Notes: generated by a model from the sequence alone, not told the origin. Numbered from the stretch's first letter, positions 8,742-22,913 are shown. The stretch: 64,000 nucleotides of DNA from an uncultured Actinobaculum sp. (GCA_938020505.1 CALIHR010000051.1:1-64000); one strand, 5' to 3'. Made by a program: numbers and translations.

Positions 8742-9976
8742 TCATACAGCCCCCTGAGGAGTGGCTCCACGCCTTCATATCGTGAATATCGCCACGGCTT
8801 GCGGGAACCGTTGACGCGAAACCTCAGCGGAACGCGCGAAGCCCCGGCGGAAGAAGCAGAGTCTCATCCCCGGCGGAATGCGCAAAACCCCGGCGGAAGA
8901 AGGCGAAAGGCGGCGGCGAGTCAAACTTAGTCAAGTCAGGAGGCCAGGCATTCTTGGGCGGGGGTCACACGCGGTTCGAGCAACAAGTCGGATTCAGCTG
9001 GGCACGGAACAGCAGTCCGACACGGCGGGCGTCGGCCGACAAACAAGCTAGATTCAATCGGGGCATGGAACCTTGCGTCGCGCGGAGAAGAGTCATTCAG
9101 CGGCTCAGCACAAACTGGCGCTCACACGGAGCATTGCGCCGCGCGGAGAAGAAGCCAAATGTCGTTTGATCGCGAGGTCAAATGGGGCATGGACATGGAA
9201 CTAGGCATCCCAGACGGAGGTCGAGAACAGCCCAGACAAGCATCGAAGGTAGTTCAGTTTCAAATCTTAATCTTAAACAATTCAGGTTAAAAACTAATCT
9301 AGTGCAGCGGTCGATTCAATGGCTGTGAGGAAGTTCGAGTCGGCAAGCCCAACGCGAGTCAAGGCTCCGCGGCCAAGACTCACAGCGGCACTGACTGTGA
9401 CAGGCGTCGACGAAGGCGCCCGCTGCGGGCCGTCAACCTGAGGCGCCTCTCTCGCGCGACGCAGGATTTGCGGGCAATGTGCCCGCTGCGAGACATCAAC
9501 CTAAGGCGCCCGATGAACGTCGACGAAGACGCGGGCCGCATTGCGAGCGTCTGCTCGGCGTTGAGCCGCAGTTGCGATGGACGTCGACGAAGACGCGGGC
9601 CCCAATGGCTATGCCCAGGCAGCATCGGATCGGACGCACGACCATCATGAAAAGCACCTCATCGTGAAAAGTGCCTTCCGGCATGATCAGGGCCATTTTT
9701 CGATCCTTATATAGCAGGAAGGTACTTTTCATTCGCGGGACCCGGCGTCTAGGCACTTTTCATGGCCGTTTCAGCTCGGGCCCGGCCGGGAGGCACTTTC
9801 CATGGCCGGTGCGACGCCGAAGAAAGGCCGGTGCGACGCCGGATAGGGCCAGGGTGCCTTTGACGACGGATTGGACCTCGCACGCCGAGCTCAGACCGCC
9901 TTTTGCTATATCGCTGGCCTCGGAGTCGCGACCGAACCTCGCCAGTCGTGCGAGACGGGCCAGAAGGAAGAACGCG
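8742..9976. other. Gene-poor region with degenerate repeats
   Basis: More than 1.2 kb without a supportable gene. Short open frames lack ribosome-binding sites, family motifs and normal codon use. The stretch contains imperfect duplications: a block around GCGCGGAGAAGA near 9091 and 9141, GACGTCGACGAAGACGCGGG near 9515 and 9581, GCCCGCTGCG-type units near 9420 and 9480, and GGCCGGTGCGACGCCG near 9802 and 9825. It also holds the five-copy motif array listed separately. Decayed genes or a repeat-driven expansion are both possible. Confidence 0.6.
9647..9803. repeat. Five-copy ATGAAAAGTnCCT motif array with inverted arrangement
   Basis: Copies in plus orientation are at 9647-9659 (ATGAAAAGCACCT) and 9664-9676 (GTGAAAAGTGCCT). 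Copies in minus orientation are at 9720-9732 (AGGTACTTTTCAT), 9751-9763 (AGGCACTTTTCAT) and 9791-9803 (AGGCACTTTCCAT). The inner pair forms 15-base arms (9665-9679 and 9717-9731, one mismatch) around an AT-rich core containing TTATATAG. The same motif recurs upstream of rpoB. Confidence 0.75.
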
Positions 9977-10011
9977 AGGAAGGCCCGCTGCTTGGAGCAG
10001 CGGGCCTTCCT
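9977..10011 (-). terminator. Hairpin terminator downstream of tuf
   Basis: Perfect 16-base arms AGGAAGGCCCGCTGCT (9977-9992) and AGCAGCGGGCCTTCCT (9996-10011) enclose a 3-base loop. The hairpin lies 116 bases past the tuf stop and would close the rpsL-rpsG-fusA-tuf transcript. There is no long T-run, as is common in high-GC actinobacteria. Confidence 0.8.
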
Positions 10012-10127
10012 GTCAGATCAAGCGATCAAGAGGCGATCTAAGTGGCTCGTCGCCGATGACCCGGCGACCTTGCGTCGCTCATGGCCCCGGCAACCGAAGA
10101 CCGCCTAACGGTCCCGGCGATCGAGCG

Positions 10128-11318
<1,191 letters not shown>

Positions 11319-11434
11319 TTGGGCCCTCCTGGGACTCTTGTTTGACTTTCAGCTTGTGAGTGAGATGCAGGAAGCATCAGACCCGGCTTAAGTTGATTTC
11401 TTACGGTTTCTGATTGTACAGGACCGCTGGGACG

Positions 11435-13555
11435 TCACTCGCCCCGGGTCTTTTTGATGATCTCGTCAGCGACGTTCTTGGGAACCTCGGCATAAGAGTC
11501 CATCTGCATCGTGTAGACCGCCCGCCCCTGGGTCTTGGAGCGGAGATCACCGACGTATCCGAACATCTCACTGAGCGGGACCAGGGCGCGAACGATCTTG
11601 ACGCCGGTCGCGTCCTCCATGGACTTGATCATGCCGCGGCGGGAGTTGAGGTCGCCGAGGACATCGCCCATGTACTCCTCGGGAGTGCGGACCTCAACAT
11701 CCATGACCGGTTCGAGGAGCACGGGGTTGGCGCGCTTCGCGCCCTCCTTGAGCACCATGTTGCCGGCGATCTTGAAGGCCATTTCCGACGAGTCGACTTC
11801 GTGGTAGGCGCCGTCTTCCAGCGTCGCCTTGACTCCCACCATGGGGTAGCCGGCGAGCACGCCGGACTGCATGGCCTCTTGAATGCCCGCGTCGACCGAC
11901 GGGATGTATTCGCGGGGCACGCGTCCGCCGGTAACGGCGTTGGCGAACTCGTAGGTCGCTCCGTCCTCGGCGTCGACGAGGGGCTCGAACGTCACAAGAA
12001 CGCGCGCGAACTGGCCGGAGCCGCCCGTCTGCTTCTTGTGCGTGTACTCGATCTTGTCGACCTTCCTGCGGATGGTCTCGCGGTAGGCGACCATCGGGGC
12101 GCCGACGTTCGCGTCGACCTTGAATTCGCGCTTCATCCGATCCACGAGGATGTCGAGGTGAAGCTCGCCCATTCCGCCGATGACGGTCTGGCCGGTCTCC
12201 TCGTCCTGGCGGACGGTGAAGGTGGGATCCTCTTCAGCCAGCTTCTGGATGGCTATCGAGAGCTTCTCCTGGTCGTTCTTCGACCTCGGTTCGATCGCCA
12301 CGTGGATGACGGGATCCGGGAAGGTCATGGACTCCAGGACGATGGGCTTGTCGATCGCGCACAGGGTGTCGCCCGTCGTCGTCTCCTTGAGGCCGACGAA
12401 AGCGTAGATATGCCCGGCGTGCGCCACCTCGACGGGGTTCTCACGGTTGGAATGCATCTGGAACATCTTTCCGATGCGCTCCTTCTTGCCCTTCGTGGCG
12501 TTGAGCACCTGGACGCCCTGCTCCACCTTGCCGGAGTAGACGCGAATGTAGGTGAGTTTGCCGTAGAAGGGATGGACCGCGATCTTGAAGGCGAGGGCGG
12601 AGAAAGGCTCCTTCTCGCTCGCCTTGCGGGAATCGACCTCGTCCTCGTGCCCGGGGCGGAAGCCCGGAACGTCGGGGATGTCGAGGGGCGAGGGCAGGTA
12701 GTCCACAACGCCGTCGAGCATGGGCTGGACGCCCTTGTTCTTGTACGCGGAGCCGCAGAAGACCGGGTAGATCTCGCCGGCGATCGTGCGGATGCGCAAG
12801 CCCTTCTTGATTTCGTCGAGGGTGAGCTCGCCGCCTTCGAGGTACTTTTCCATGAGTTCCTCGTTGGCCTCGGCCGCGGCCTCGACCGCTTCGAGGTGAT
12901 ACTCCTCCGCCTTGTCCAGAAGGTCGTCGGGGATGTCCTCCTCGACGACGAGGATGCCCTTGGTGGGCTGGCCCTTGTCGTCGGTGTCGGGGAAGCGGAC
13001 GGCCTTCATCTTGAGGACGTCGACGACGCCGTCGAACTCATTCTCGACGCCGATCGGGAAGGTGGCGACGATCGGGGTGGCCTTGAGGCGATCCTTGATC
13101 GTCTGGACCGAGAAATCGAAATTCGCGCCCAGCTTGTCCATCTTGTTGACGAAGCAGATGCGCGGGACGTTGTACTTGTCGGCCTGGCGCCAGACGGTCT
13201 CCGACTGGGGCTCGACGCCCTCTTTGCCGTCAAAGACGGCGACGGCGCCGTCGAGCACGCGCAGGGAGCGCTCGACCTCGACCGTGAAATCGACGTGTCC
13301 GGGCGTGTCGATGATGTTGATCTGGGTGCCCTTCCAGAAGGCGGTGACGGCCGCGGACGTGATGGTGATGCCGCGCTCCTTCTCCTGTTCCATCCAGTCG
13401 GTGGTGGAGGCGCCGTCGTGCGTCTCGCCGATCTTGTAATTGATGCCCGTGTAGTAAAGGATTCGCTCAGTGACGGTGGTTTTGCCCGCGTCAATGTGCG
13501 CCATGATTCCAATGTTGCGGACCTTCCTGAGGTCCGTCAGCACATCTTGTGCCAC
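11435..13555 (-). CDS. fusA: Elongation factor G
   Basis: EF-G is the translocase GTPase that moves tRNAs and mRNA through the ribosome. The 706-residue protein carries the P-loop AHIDAGKTT near residue 20, switch-II DTPGHVDF, NKMDKLGA, and the C-terminal domain-IV segment with GGRVPREYIPSVDAGIQEAM. All five domains are present at normal length. It sits between rpsG and tuf in the str operon. Confidence 0.98.
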   Translation of the reverse strand: MAQDVLTDLRKVRNIGIMAHIDAGKTTVTERILYYTGINYKIGETHDGASTTDWMEQEKERGITITSAAVTAFWKGTQINIIDTPGHVDFTVEVERSLRVLDGAVAVFDGKEGVEPQSETVWRQADKYNVPRICFVNKMDKLGANFDFSVQTIKDRLKATPIVATFPIGVENEFDGVVDVLKMKAVRFPDTDDKGQPTKGILVVEEDIPDDLLDKAEEYHLEAVEAAAEANEELMEKYLEGGELTLDEIKKGLRIRTIAGEIYPVFCGSAYKNKGVQPMLDGVVDYLPSPLDIPDVPGFRPGHEDEVDSRKASEKEPFSALAFKIAVHPFYGKLTYIRVYSGKVEQGVQVLNATKGKKERIGKMFQMHSNRENPVEVAHAGHIYAFVGLKETTTGDTLCAIDKPIVLESMTFPDPVIHVAIEPRSKNDQEKLSIAIQKLAEEDPTFTVRQDEETGQTVIGGMGELHLDILVDRMKREFKVDANVGAPMVAYRETIRRKVDKIEYTHKKQTGGSGQFARVLVTFEPLVDAEDGATYEFANAVTGGRVPREYIPSVDAGIQEAMQSGVLAGYPMVGVKATLEDGAYHEVDSSEMAFKIAGNMVLKEGAKRANPVLLEPVMDVEVRTPEEYMGDVLGDLNSRRGMIKSMEDATGVKIVRALVPLSEMFGYVGDLRSKTQGRAVYTMQMDSYAEVPKNVADEIIKKTRGE

Positions 13556-13613
13556 GTTTTGGCTCTCTTCTATGTTAGAGGGATGTACGCTTCGCGCCGT
13601 TCGCGGCGCGTCG

Positions 13614-14084
13614 TTACCAGCGGTAATGAGCGAAGGCCCTGTTGGACTCCGCCATTCGGTGAGTGTCTTCTCGACGCTTGACCGCGGCGCCCAGGCCGTT
13701 GGAGGCGTCGAGAATCTCGTTGAGGAGGCGCTCGGTCATGGTCTTCTCGCGGCGCTGACGGGCGTAGTCGACCAGCCAGCGCAGCGCGAGGGTGGTGGCG
13801 CGGCCGGACTTGACCTCGACGGGCACCTGGTAGGTGGCGCCGCCGACGCGGCGGGAGCGGACTTCGAGCGAGGGGCGGATGTTGTCCATCGCGCGCTTGA
13901 GGACGGCCAGAGGCTCCTGGCCAGACTTCTCGCCGACGGCCTCAAGGGCGCCGTACACGATGTGCTGGGCTGTGGACTTCTTGCCGTCAAGGAGCACCCG
14001 GTTGACGAGCTGAGTGACGAGCGTCGAGCCGTAGACGGGGTCGTTGGCCAGGGGGCGCTTGCGGGCGGGACCCTTACGAGGCAT
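13614..14084 (-). CDS. rpsG: 30S ribosomal protein S7
   Basis: S7 organises the 3' major domain of 16S rRNA and contacts E-site tRNA. The 156-residue product starts MPRKGPARKRPL and contains the core VNRVLLDGKKSTAQHIVYGA. Its ATG shares one base with the rpsL TAA (TAATG), a tight coupling. A longer in-frame extension overlaps rpsL and is rejected. Length is normal. Confidence 0.97.
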   Translation of the reverse strand: MPRKGPARKRPLANDPVYGSTLVTQLVNRVLLDGKKSTAQHIVYGALEAVGEKSGQEPLAVLKRAMDNIRPSLEVRSRRVGGATYQVPVEVKSGRATTLALRWLVDYARQRREKTMTERLLNEILDASNGLGAAVKRREDTHRMAESNRAFAHYRW

Positions 14085-14458
14085 TACTTCTTCTCCTTCT
14101 TCGCGCCGTAGCGGCTGCGGGCCTGCTGACGGCTCTTGACTCCCTGGGTGTCGAGTGCGCCGCGGACGATCTTGTAGCGCACGCCCGGAAGGTCGCGGAC
14201 TCGGCCGCCGCGGACAAGGACGATGGAGTGCTCCTGGAGGTTGTGCCCCTCGCCGGGAATGTAGGCCGTGACCTCGATGCCGGAAGACAGGCGGACACGG
14301 GCCACCTTGCGCAGAGCCGAATTCGGCTTCTTCGGCGTGGTGGTGAAAACGCGGGTGCAGACGCCGCGGCGCTGGGGGCTGCCCTTGAGCGCCGGGGTCT
14401 TCGACTTCCCGACCTTGCTGCGTCGGCCCTTGCGGACCAGCTGCTGAATTGTGGGCAC
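14084..14458 (-). CDS. rpsL: 30S ribosomal protein S12, with Arg at position 88
   Basis: S12 lies at the decoding centre and influences accuracy and streptomycin binding. The 124-residue protein starts with GTG (VPTIQQLVRKGR), eight bases after AGGAG. The streptomycin loops are visible: Lys43 in TTTPKKPNSALRK is wild type, but the second loop reads RGGRVRDLPGV, giving Arg at residue 88 where the usual sequence has Lys. Lys-to-Arg at this position is a known streptomycin-resistance change in Mycobacterium tuberculosis. Here it may simply be the lineage's normal state. It is the first gene of the str operon. Confidence 0.97.
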   Translation of the reverse strand: MPTIQQLVRKGRRSKVGKSKTPALKGSPQRRGVCTRVFTTTPKKPNSALRKVARVRLSSGIEVTAYIPGEGHNLQEHSIVLVRGGRVRDLPGVRYKIVRGALDTQGVKSRQQARSRYGAKKEKK

Positions 14459-14784
14459 TATGTTTCTCCTGAAAAAGTTCGTTTGATCGTAAGGTTTCGG
14501 CGGGGACGCCGAGCGCATTCCCAGAGCTGGGACGCATGTCAGTTGACCCACGTATGGTGGGCAACCTAAATAAGATTAGCGGCAAGCAAGTGACGGCGTC
14601 AAAGGAAATCGTTCGCTGACTCTGTGATTCCTGCGACGACGCCGTCGATTCTGCGAGCCGCGCGATCTGCTCGCAGAATCGACGCTCCCCGGCTTCGCAC
14701 GCTCGCACGCTCCCACGGCGCCAAAGCGCCGTGTCGGCCGAAAGCCCGCGGGCGGCGTTCGAAGTTTCTCCGTCGATCCCGAGA
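14459..14784. other. Intergenic region between rpoC terminator and rpsL
   Basis: This 326-base stretch holds the rpsL leader and its promoter. The remainder toward rpoC shows no gene, motif or repeat that I can support. The leader from the predicted start to the rpsL GTG is roughly 110 bases. Confidence 0.6.
14573..14602 (-). promoter_or_regulatory. Candidate sigma-A promoter of the str operon
   Basis: Minus-strand TTGACG (14597-14602) and TAATCT (14573-14578) are separated by 18 bases. This is a good sigma-A match, correctly placed about 115 bases upstream of the rpsL start to drive rpsL-rpsG-fusA-tuf. Confidence 0.65.
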
Positions 14785-14820
14785 GAGCGGGGCGGGAGGC
14801 CTTCGCCTCCCGCCCCGCTC
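14785..14820 (-). terminator. Hairpin terminator downstream of rpoC
   Basis: Perfect 16-base arms GAGCGGGGCGGGAGGC (14785-14800) and GCCTCCCGCCCCGCTC (14805-14820) flank a CTTC loop. The hairpin begins 9 bases past the rpoC stop. It should end the rpoBC transcript and insulate the str promoter. Confidence 0.85.
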
Positions 14821-14829
14821 CTGCCAAGA

Positions 14830-18714
<3,885 letters not shown>

Positions 18715-18766
18715 AATTCCTACTTCCTAATGAAGCACCAGTGTGTGGCGACGGGCTGACGGAAAG

Positions 18767-18791
18767 GGCCGGGCCGGCGCTTGGCCCGGCC
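18767..18791 (-). terminator. Hairpin between rpoB and rpoC
   Basis: GGCCGGGCC (18767-18775) and GGCCCGGCC (18783-18791) form a 9-base stem with a 7-base loop, directly after the rpoB stop. There is no T-run, and the position within an operon suggests a weak attenuator, RNA-processing or pausing element rather than a full terminator. Confidence 0.45.
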
Positions 18792-18796
18792 TCCCC

Positions 18797-21700
18797 TTAG
18801 AAGTCAGCGCCAGACGTAAGGTCCTCCAGGCCGGTCGGCATCGCGACGGGCTCGAGGGGTTGGAATTGGTCCTCCTCCGTGTCCTGGAGGTTGATGGCCT
18901 GCCCCGCGGCGTCGAGGGCCTCGACGTTCAGGCACAGGGAGCGCATCTCCTGGATGAGGACCTTGAAGGACTCGGGAATGCCGGCTTCCGGCACGTTGTC
19001 GCCCTTGACGATCGCCTCGTAGACCTTGACGCGGCCAACGGTGTCGTCGGACTTGATCGTCAGCATCTCCTGCAGGGTGTGCGAGGCGCCGTAGGCTTCG
19101 AGGGCCCACACCTCCATTTCGCCGAAGCGCTGTCCGCCGAACTGGGCCTTGCCGCCGAGCGGCTGCTGAGTGACCATCGAGTAGGGGCCGGTCGAACGGG
19201 CGTGGATCTTGTCGTCCACGAGGTGATGCAGCTTGAGCATGTACATGTAGCCGACCGAGATCGGCTCGGGGAAGGGCTCGCCCGAGCGGCCGTCGAACAG
19301 CCTCGCCTTGCCTTCCGCGTTGACGAGGACCTCGCCGTCGCGGTTGGGCAGCGTCGAACCGAGGAGGCCCGCAAGCTCGTCGCCTCGGACGCCGTCGAAC
19401 ACCGGCGTCGCAACGTGCTGGCCCGGCTTGCCCTTGACCGTCGCCTCGGGAAGGCGCTTCGCCCACGCCTCGCCGGCTTCGCGCGCGGCGCTGGCGTCCC
19501 ACCCCTGGCTGGCGATCCATCCCAGGTGCAGCTCGTAAACCTGGCCGAGGTTCATGCGGCCGGGCACGCCCAGCGGGTTGAGGATGATGTCGACGGGCGT
19601 GCCGTCCTCCATGAAAGGCATGTCCTCAACGGGGAGAATTCGCGAGATGACGCCCTTGTTTCCGTGGCGCCCCGCCATCTTGTCGCCGATCGTGATCTTG
19701 CGGCGCTGGGCGATGTAGACGCGAACCGTCTCGTTGACGTCGGAGGCCAGCTCGTCGTTGTTGTCCTTCGTGAACTGGCGGACGCCGATGACGATTCCCG
19801 ACTCCCCGTGTGGGACGCGCAGCGAGGTGTCGCGAACCTCTTTGGCCTTCTCGCCGAAGATCGCGCGAAGCAGGCGCTCTTCGCTGGTCAGCTCGGTTTC
19901 GCCCTTGGGCGTGATCTTGCCGACGAGGATGTCCCCCGCCTGCACTTCCGCGCCGATCCGGATGACGCCGTGCTCGTCGAGGTGCGAAAGCATCTCGTCC
20001 GAGACGTTGGGGATGTCCCGGGTGATTTCCTCCGGCCCCAGCTTCGTGTCGCGCGCATCGACCTCGTGCTCCTCGATGTGGATCGAGGTGAGCAGATCGT
20101 CCTTGACGCAACGCTCGGAGAGAATGATCGCGTCCTCGTAGTTGAAGCCGTTCCACGTCATGAACGCGACGAGGAGGTTCTGGCCGAGGGCGAGCTCTCC
20201 GCCTTCGGTCGCCGGCCCGTCCGCGATGAGCGTCCCGGCCTCCAGCCTGTCCCCGGGGCTGACCACAACCTGCTGGTTGGTGCAGTTTCCGGGGTTGGAG
20301 CGGTCGAACTTCGTCAGCTTGTACGTCACATGGCGCCCGTTGTCCTGTTCGACGACGACGGAGTCGGCGTCAACCTCCAAAACGACCCCGGGCTCTTTGG
20401 CCACTGTGACGTCGCCGGCGTCGACCGCCGAGCGCATCTCCATGCCCGTGCCCACGTAGGGGGCCGAGGGCCGGATGAGCGGGACGGCCTGACGCTGCAT
20501 GTTGGCGCCCATGAGGGCACGGTTGGCGTCGTCGTGCTCGAGGAAGGGGATCATGGCGGTTCCCACCGAGCACATCTGCCGCGCGGAAACGTCCATGAAG
20601 TCAATCTCGTCGACTGGGACGAGGGCGGGTTCGCCGCCCGGCATCCGGCACAGCGCCTCTTCGTCGACGAAGCGGTTGTTCTCGTCCAACGGCACCTCGG
20701 CCTGGGCGATGACCGCCCTGTCCTCGTCGTCCGCCTGGAGATAGACGATCTCGTCCGTGACGACGCCGTTGTCCACCACCCGGTAGGGCGTCTCGATGAA
20801 GCCGAAGGGGTTGATGCGCGCGAACGAGGCAAGGGACCCGATGAGGCCGATGTTCGGGCCTTCGGGAGTCTCGATCGGGCACATGCGGCCGTAGTGCGAC
20901 GAGTGGACGTCGCGCACCTCCATGCCCGCGCGGTCGCGGGAGAGGCCGCCGGGGCCGAGGGCAGAGAGGCGACGCTTGTGGGTCAGGCCCGCTAGCGGGT
21001 TGTTCTGATCCATGAACTGCGAAAGCTGCGAAGTCCCGAAGAACTCCTTGATGGCTGCGACGATCGGGCGGATGTTGATGAGCGAGGACGGAGTGATGGC
21101 CTCCGCCTCCTGCGTCGTCATGCGCTCGCGAACCATGCGGTCCAAACGCGAAAGCCCGGTGCGAACCTGATTCTGGATGAGCTCGCCGACGGCGCGAATG
21201 CGGCGGTTGCCGAAGTGGTCGATGTCGTCCGTCTCGATTTCGACCTCGGCGCCGCCCTCGCCGCACAGGACCTTCTCATGTCCGGCGTGAAGCGCCAAAA
21301 GGTAGCGCAGCACGGCCGTGATGTCCGAGATGCCGAGCTGGCGCGACTCGTTGGCCGGGTCGAGGCCGAGCTTCTTGTTGAGCTTGAAGCGGCCGACCTT
21401 GGCGGTGTCGTAGCGCTTCGTGTTGAAGTAGAAGTTGTTGAGAAGCGCGCGCCCGGCCTCGGCCGTCGGCGGCTCGCCCGGGCGAAGCTTGCGGTACAGG
21501 TCCGTCAAGGCCTCTTCCTGGGTGTGCACGGTGTCCTTCTCGAGCGTCTCGATGAGCGCGGGGAAGTCGCCGAAGATTTCGCGGATCTCCGACTCGCTCA
21601 TGCCGAGGGCCTTGAGGAAGACCGTCACCGACTGCTTGCGCTTGCGGTCCACGCGCACGCCGACGGCGTCGCGCTTGTCGATCTCGAACTCGAGCCAAGC

Positions 21701-22258
21701 CCCGCGCGAGGGAATGATCTTGACGTTGAACACGTCTTTGTCAGACGTTTTGTCGGCGAGCCTTTCGAAGTAGACGCCCGGCGAGCGCACAAGCTGCGAA
21801 ACGACGACGCGCTCGGTGCCGTTGATGATGAACGTTCCACGCTCGGTCATGAGCGGGAAGTCGCCGATGAACGTGGTCTGGCTTTTGATCTCGCCGGTCT
21901 CGTAGTTTTGGAATTCGGCTGTCACATACAGCGGAGCGGCGTACGTCAGATCGCGCTCGCGGCATTCGGCGATGGAGTACTTGGGATCCTCCAGGTGCGG
22001 GGAGGAAAGCACGAGACCCATGGTTTGGGCTGCGTTTTCAATGGGGGAAATCTCTTCGAAGATCTCCTCGAGGCCGGATTGGGAACCGGGGTTCTGCGAG
22101 GTCCACTGCTCAGAGCCGACGAGCCAACCGAAGCTGTCGGTCTGAAGGCCCAGGAGATTCGGGAGTTGAAGAGGCTCGTGAATCTTGGCAAAGGAAACGC
22201 GGTCAACGACCGGCTTTCCATTGCGTGCGGAGAGCGAATAGGTGCGCGAAGCAGCCAA
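18797..22258 (-). CDS. rpoB: DNA-directed RNA polymerase subunit beta
   Basis: Second catalytic subunit of RNA polymerase and the rifamycin target. I place the start at a TTG (LAASRTYSLSARNG), because GGAAGGA lies just upstream and actinobacterial RpoB typically begins MAASR. Another TTG 51 bases upstream is in frame but has no such site. The chosen start gives 1153 residues. The rifampicin region, about residues 406-436, reads GTSQLSQFMDQNNPLAGLTH then KRRLSALGPGGL. The residues equivalent to Escherichia coli D516, H526 and S531 are wild type, so no rifampicin resistance is predicted. The C-terminus has the usual GGKAQFGGQRFGEMEVWALE motif. Confidence 0.98.
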   Translation of the reverse strand: MAASRTYSLSARNGKPVVDRVSFAKIHEPLQLPNLLGLQTDSFGWLVGSEQWTSQNPGSQSGLEEIFEEISPIENAAQTMGLVLSSPHLEDPKYSIAECRERDLTYAAPLYVTAEFQNYETGEIKSQTTFIGDFPLMTERGTFIINGTERVVVSQLVRSPGVYFERLADKTSDKDVFNVKIIPSRGAWLEFEIDKRDAVGVRVDRKRKQSVTVFLKALGMSESEIREIFGDFPALIETLEKDTVHTQEEALTDLYRKLRPGEPPTAEAGRALLNNFYFNTKRYDTAKVGRFKLNKKLGLDPANESRQLGISDITAVLRYLLALHAGHEKVLCGEGGAEVEIETDDIDHFGNRRIRAVGELIQNQVRTGLSRLDRMVRERMTTQEAEAITPSSLINIRPIVAAIKEFFGTSQLSQFMDQNNPLAGLTHKRRLSALGPGGLSRDRAGMEVRDVHSSHYGRMCPIETPEGPNIGLIGSLASFARINPFGFIETPYRVVDNGVVTDEIVYLQADDEDRAVIAQAEVPLDENNRFVDEEALCRMPGGEPALVPVDEIDFMDVSARQMCSVGTAMIPFLEHDDANRALMGANMQRQAVPLIRPSAPYVGTGMEMRSAVDAGDVTVAKEPGVVLEVDADSVVVEQDNGRHVTYKLTKFDRSNPGNCTNQQVVVSPGDRLEAGTLIADGPATEGGELALGQNLLVAFMTWNGFNYEDAIILSERCVKDDLLTSIHIEEHEVDARDTKLGPEEITRDIPNVSDEMLSHLDEHGVIRIGAEVQAGDILVGKITPKGETELTSEERLLRAIFGEKAKEVRDTSLRVPHGESGIVIGVRQFTKDNNDELASDVNETVRVYIAQRRKITIGDKMAGRHGNKGVISRILPVEDMPFMEDGTPVDIILNPLGVPGRMNLGQVYELHLGWIASQGWDASAAREAGEAWAKRLPEATVKGKPGQHVATPVFDGVRGDELAGLLGSTLPNRDGEVLVNAEGKARLFDGRSGEPFPEPISVGYMYMLKLHHLVDDKIHARSTGPYSMVTQQPLGGKAQFGGQRFGEMEVWALEAYGASHTLQEMLTIKSDDTVGRVKVYEAIVKGDNVPEAGIPESFKVLIQEMRSLCLNVEALDAAGQAINLQDTEEDQFQPLEPVAMPTGLEDLTSGADF

Positions 22259-22913
22259 AGGGGTTCCTTCCCTGACGTTGGTAAGGCGGTCGCATCCGGG
22301 TATTTCCAATAGTTTCCAAGCTTTGAAGGCCTTCTGGACACACTGGTAGTTACACGAAGCAAATACCTATAATACACCAAATGGCAGGCGCGCGCCACAG
22401 CACGCCCTGTGGAAGGCGTCACTGAACAACTGCGTTCGGAAAAACTGTCCCACACCCGGGCGCGATGTGCAAGTGCGACGCGGTTCGGACGGCGATCGGG
22501 CGCGTTCTGGCGATCAAACGCCATGAAAAGTTCCTATGCACATTATAAGTTCCGCTTTTGGTCACTATAATGCAAACAGGAACTTTTCATATCGAGATAC
22601 TTTTCATAACCTCCATTAATAGACAGCAATGCTTGAGAACATGACCTAGTCACATGAAAATCACCTGTGTTCAAAAGGCAGTGGCATGATCGGCCGCTCC
22701 CCCGTCTACGCAAACAGGCTTTCGCCCGATCTCACGGCAAACACTTTTATCACAGGTAATATAAAGCAGAGCAAAAGCAATAGGAAACCCATATTGCTCT
22801 AAACGAGGAACAAGAAGGCTAAAGCGCAGACAATTAAAACCGACCGCAGGCCGCCTCAAGTGCGAGCCGAACGACGCCGGACAACGTGCTCCAAGGAAAG
22901 GAGACCGACAAGC
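22259..22913. other. rpoB upstream region
   Basis: About 650 bases without a gene between rpoB and the rplL terminator. It is more A/T-rich than its surroundings. It holds the nested palindrome and motif array listed separately. Several -10-like elements face rpoB: TATAAT read on the minus strand at 22542-22547, and TATTAT near 22370. The first has a TTATAG -35-like element 17 bases upstream. I cannot choose the true rpoB promoter among them. The rest, 22670-22910, shows nothing I can support. Confidence 0.55.
22523..22666. repeat. Nested palindrome plus ATGAAAAGTnCCT motif array upstream of rpoB
   Basis: Perfect 13-base arms ATGAAAAGTTCCT (22523-22535) and AGGAACTTTTCAT (22578-22590) enclose a second perfect inverted repeat, CATTATA (22541-22547) and TATAATG (22566-22572). 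The spacing is symmetric: 13, 5, 7, 18, 7, 5 and 13 bases. Further copies lie at 22595-22607 (AGATACTTTTCAT) and 22654-22666 (ATGAAAATCACCT). The inner repeats form divergent -10-like elements, so the array looks like a two-way promoter flanked by operators, or a small mobile palindrome. Confidence 0.8.

Noticed and set aside
8954..9169. Short plus-strand open frame in the gene-poor region
   Set aside because: No ribosome site, no recognisable family and repeats inside it. Treated as non-coding.
9647..9803. CRISPR array
   Set aside because: Copies are of mixed orientation and irregular spacing without constant spacers, and no cas gene is present.
9671..10108. Plus-strand open frame of 145 residues overlapping the motif array and the tuf terminator
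   Set aside because: It runs through the terminator stem and the inverted repeats, lacks a ribosome site, and has an arginine-rich, implausible composition.
11414..13681. 755-residue plus-strand open frame
   Set aside because: It is the antisense shadow of fusA.
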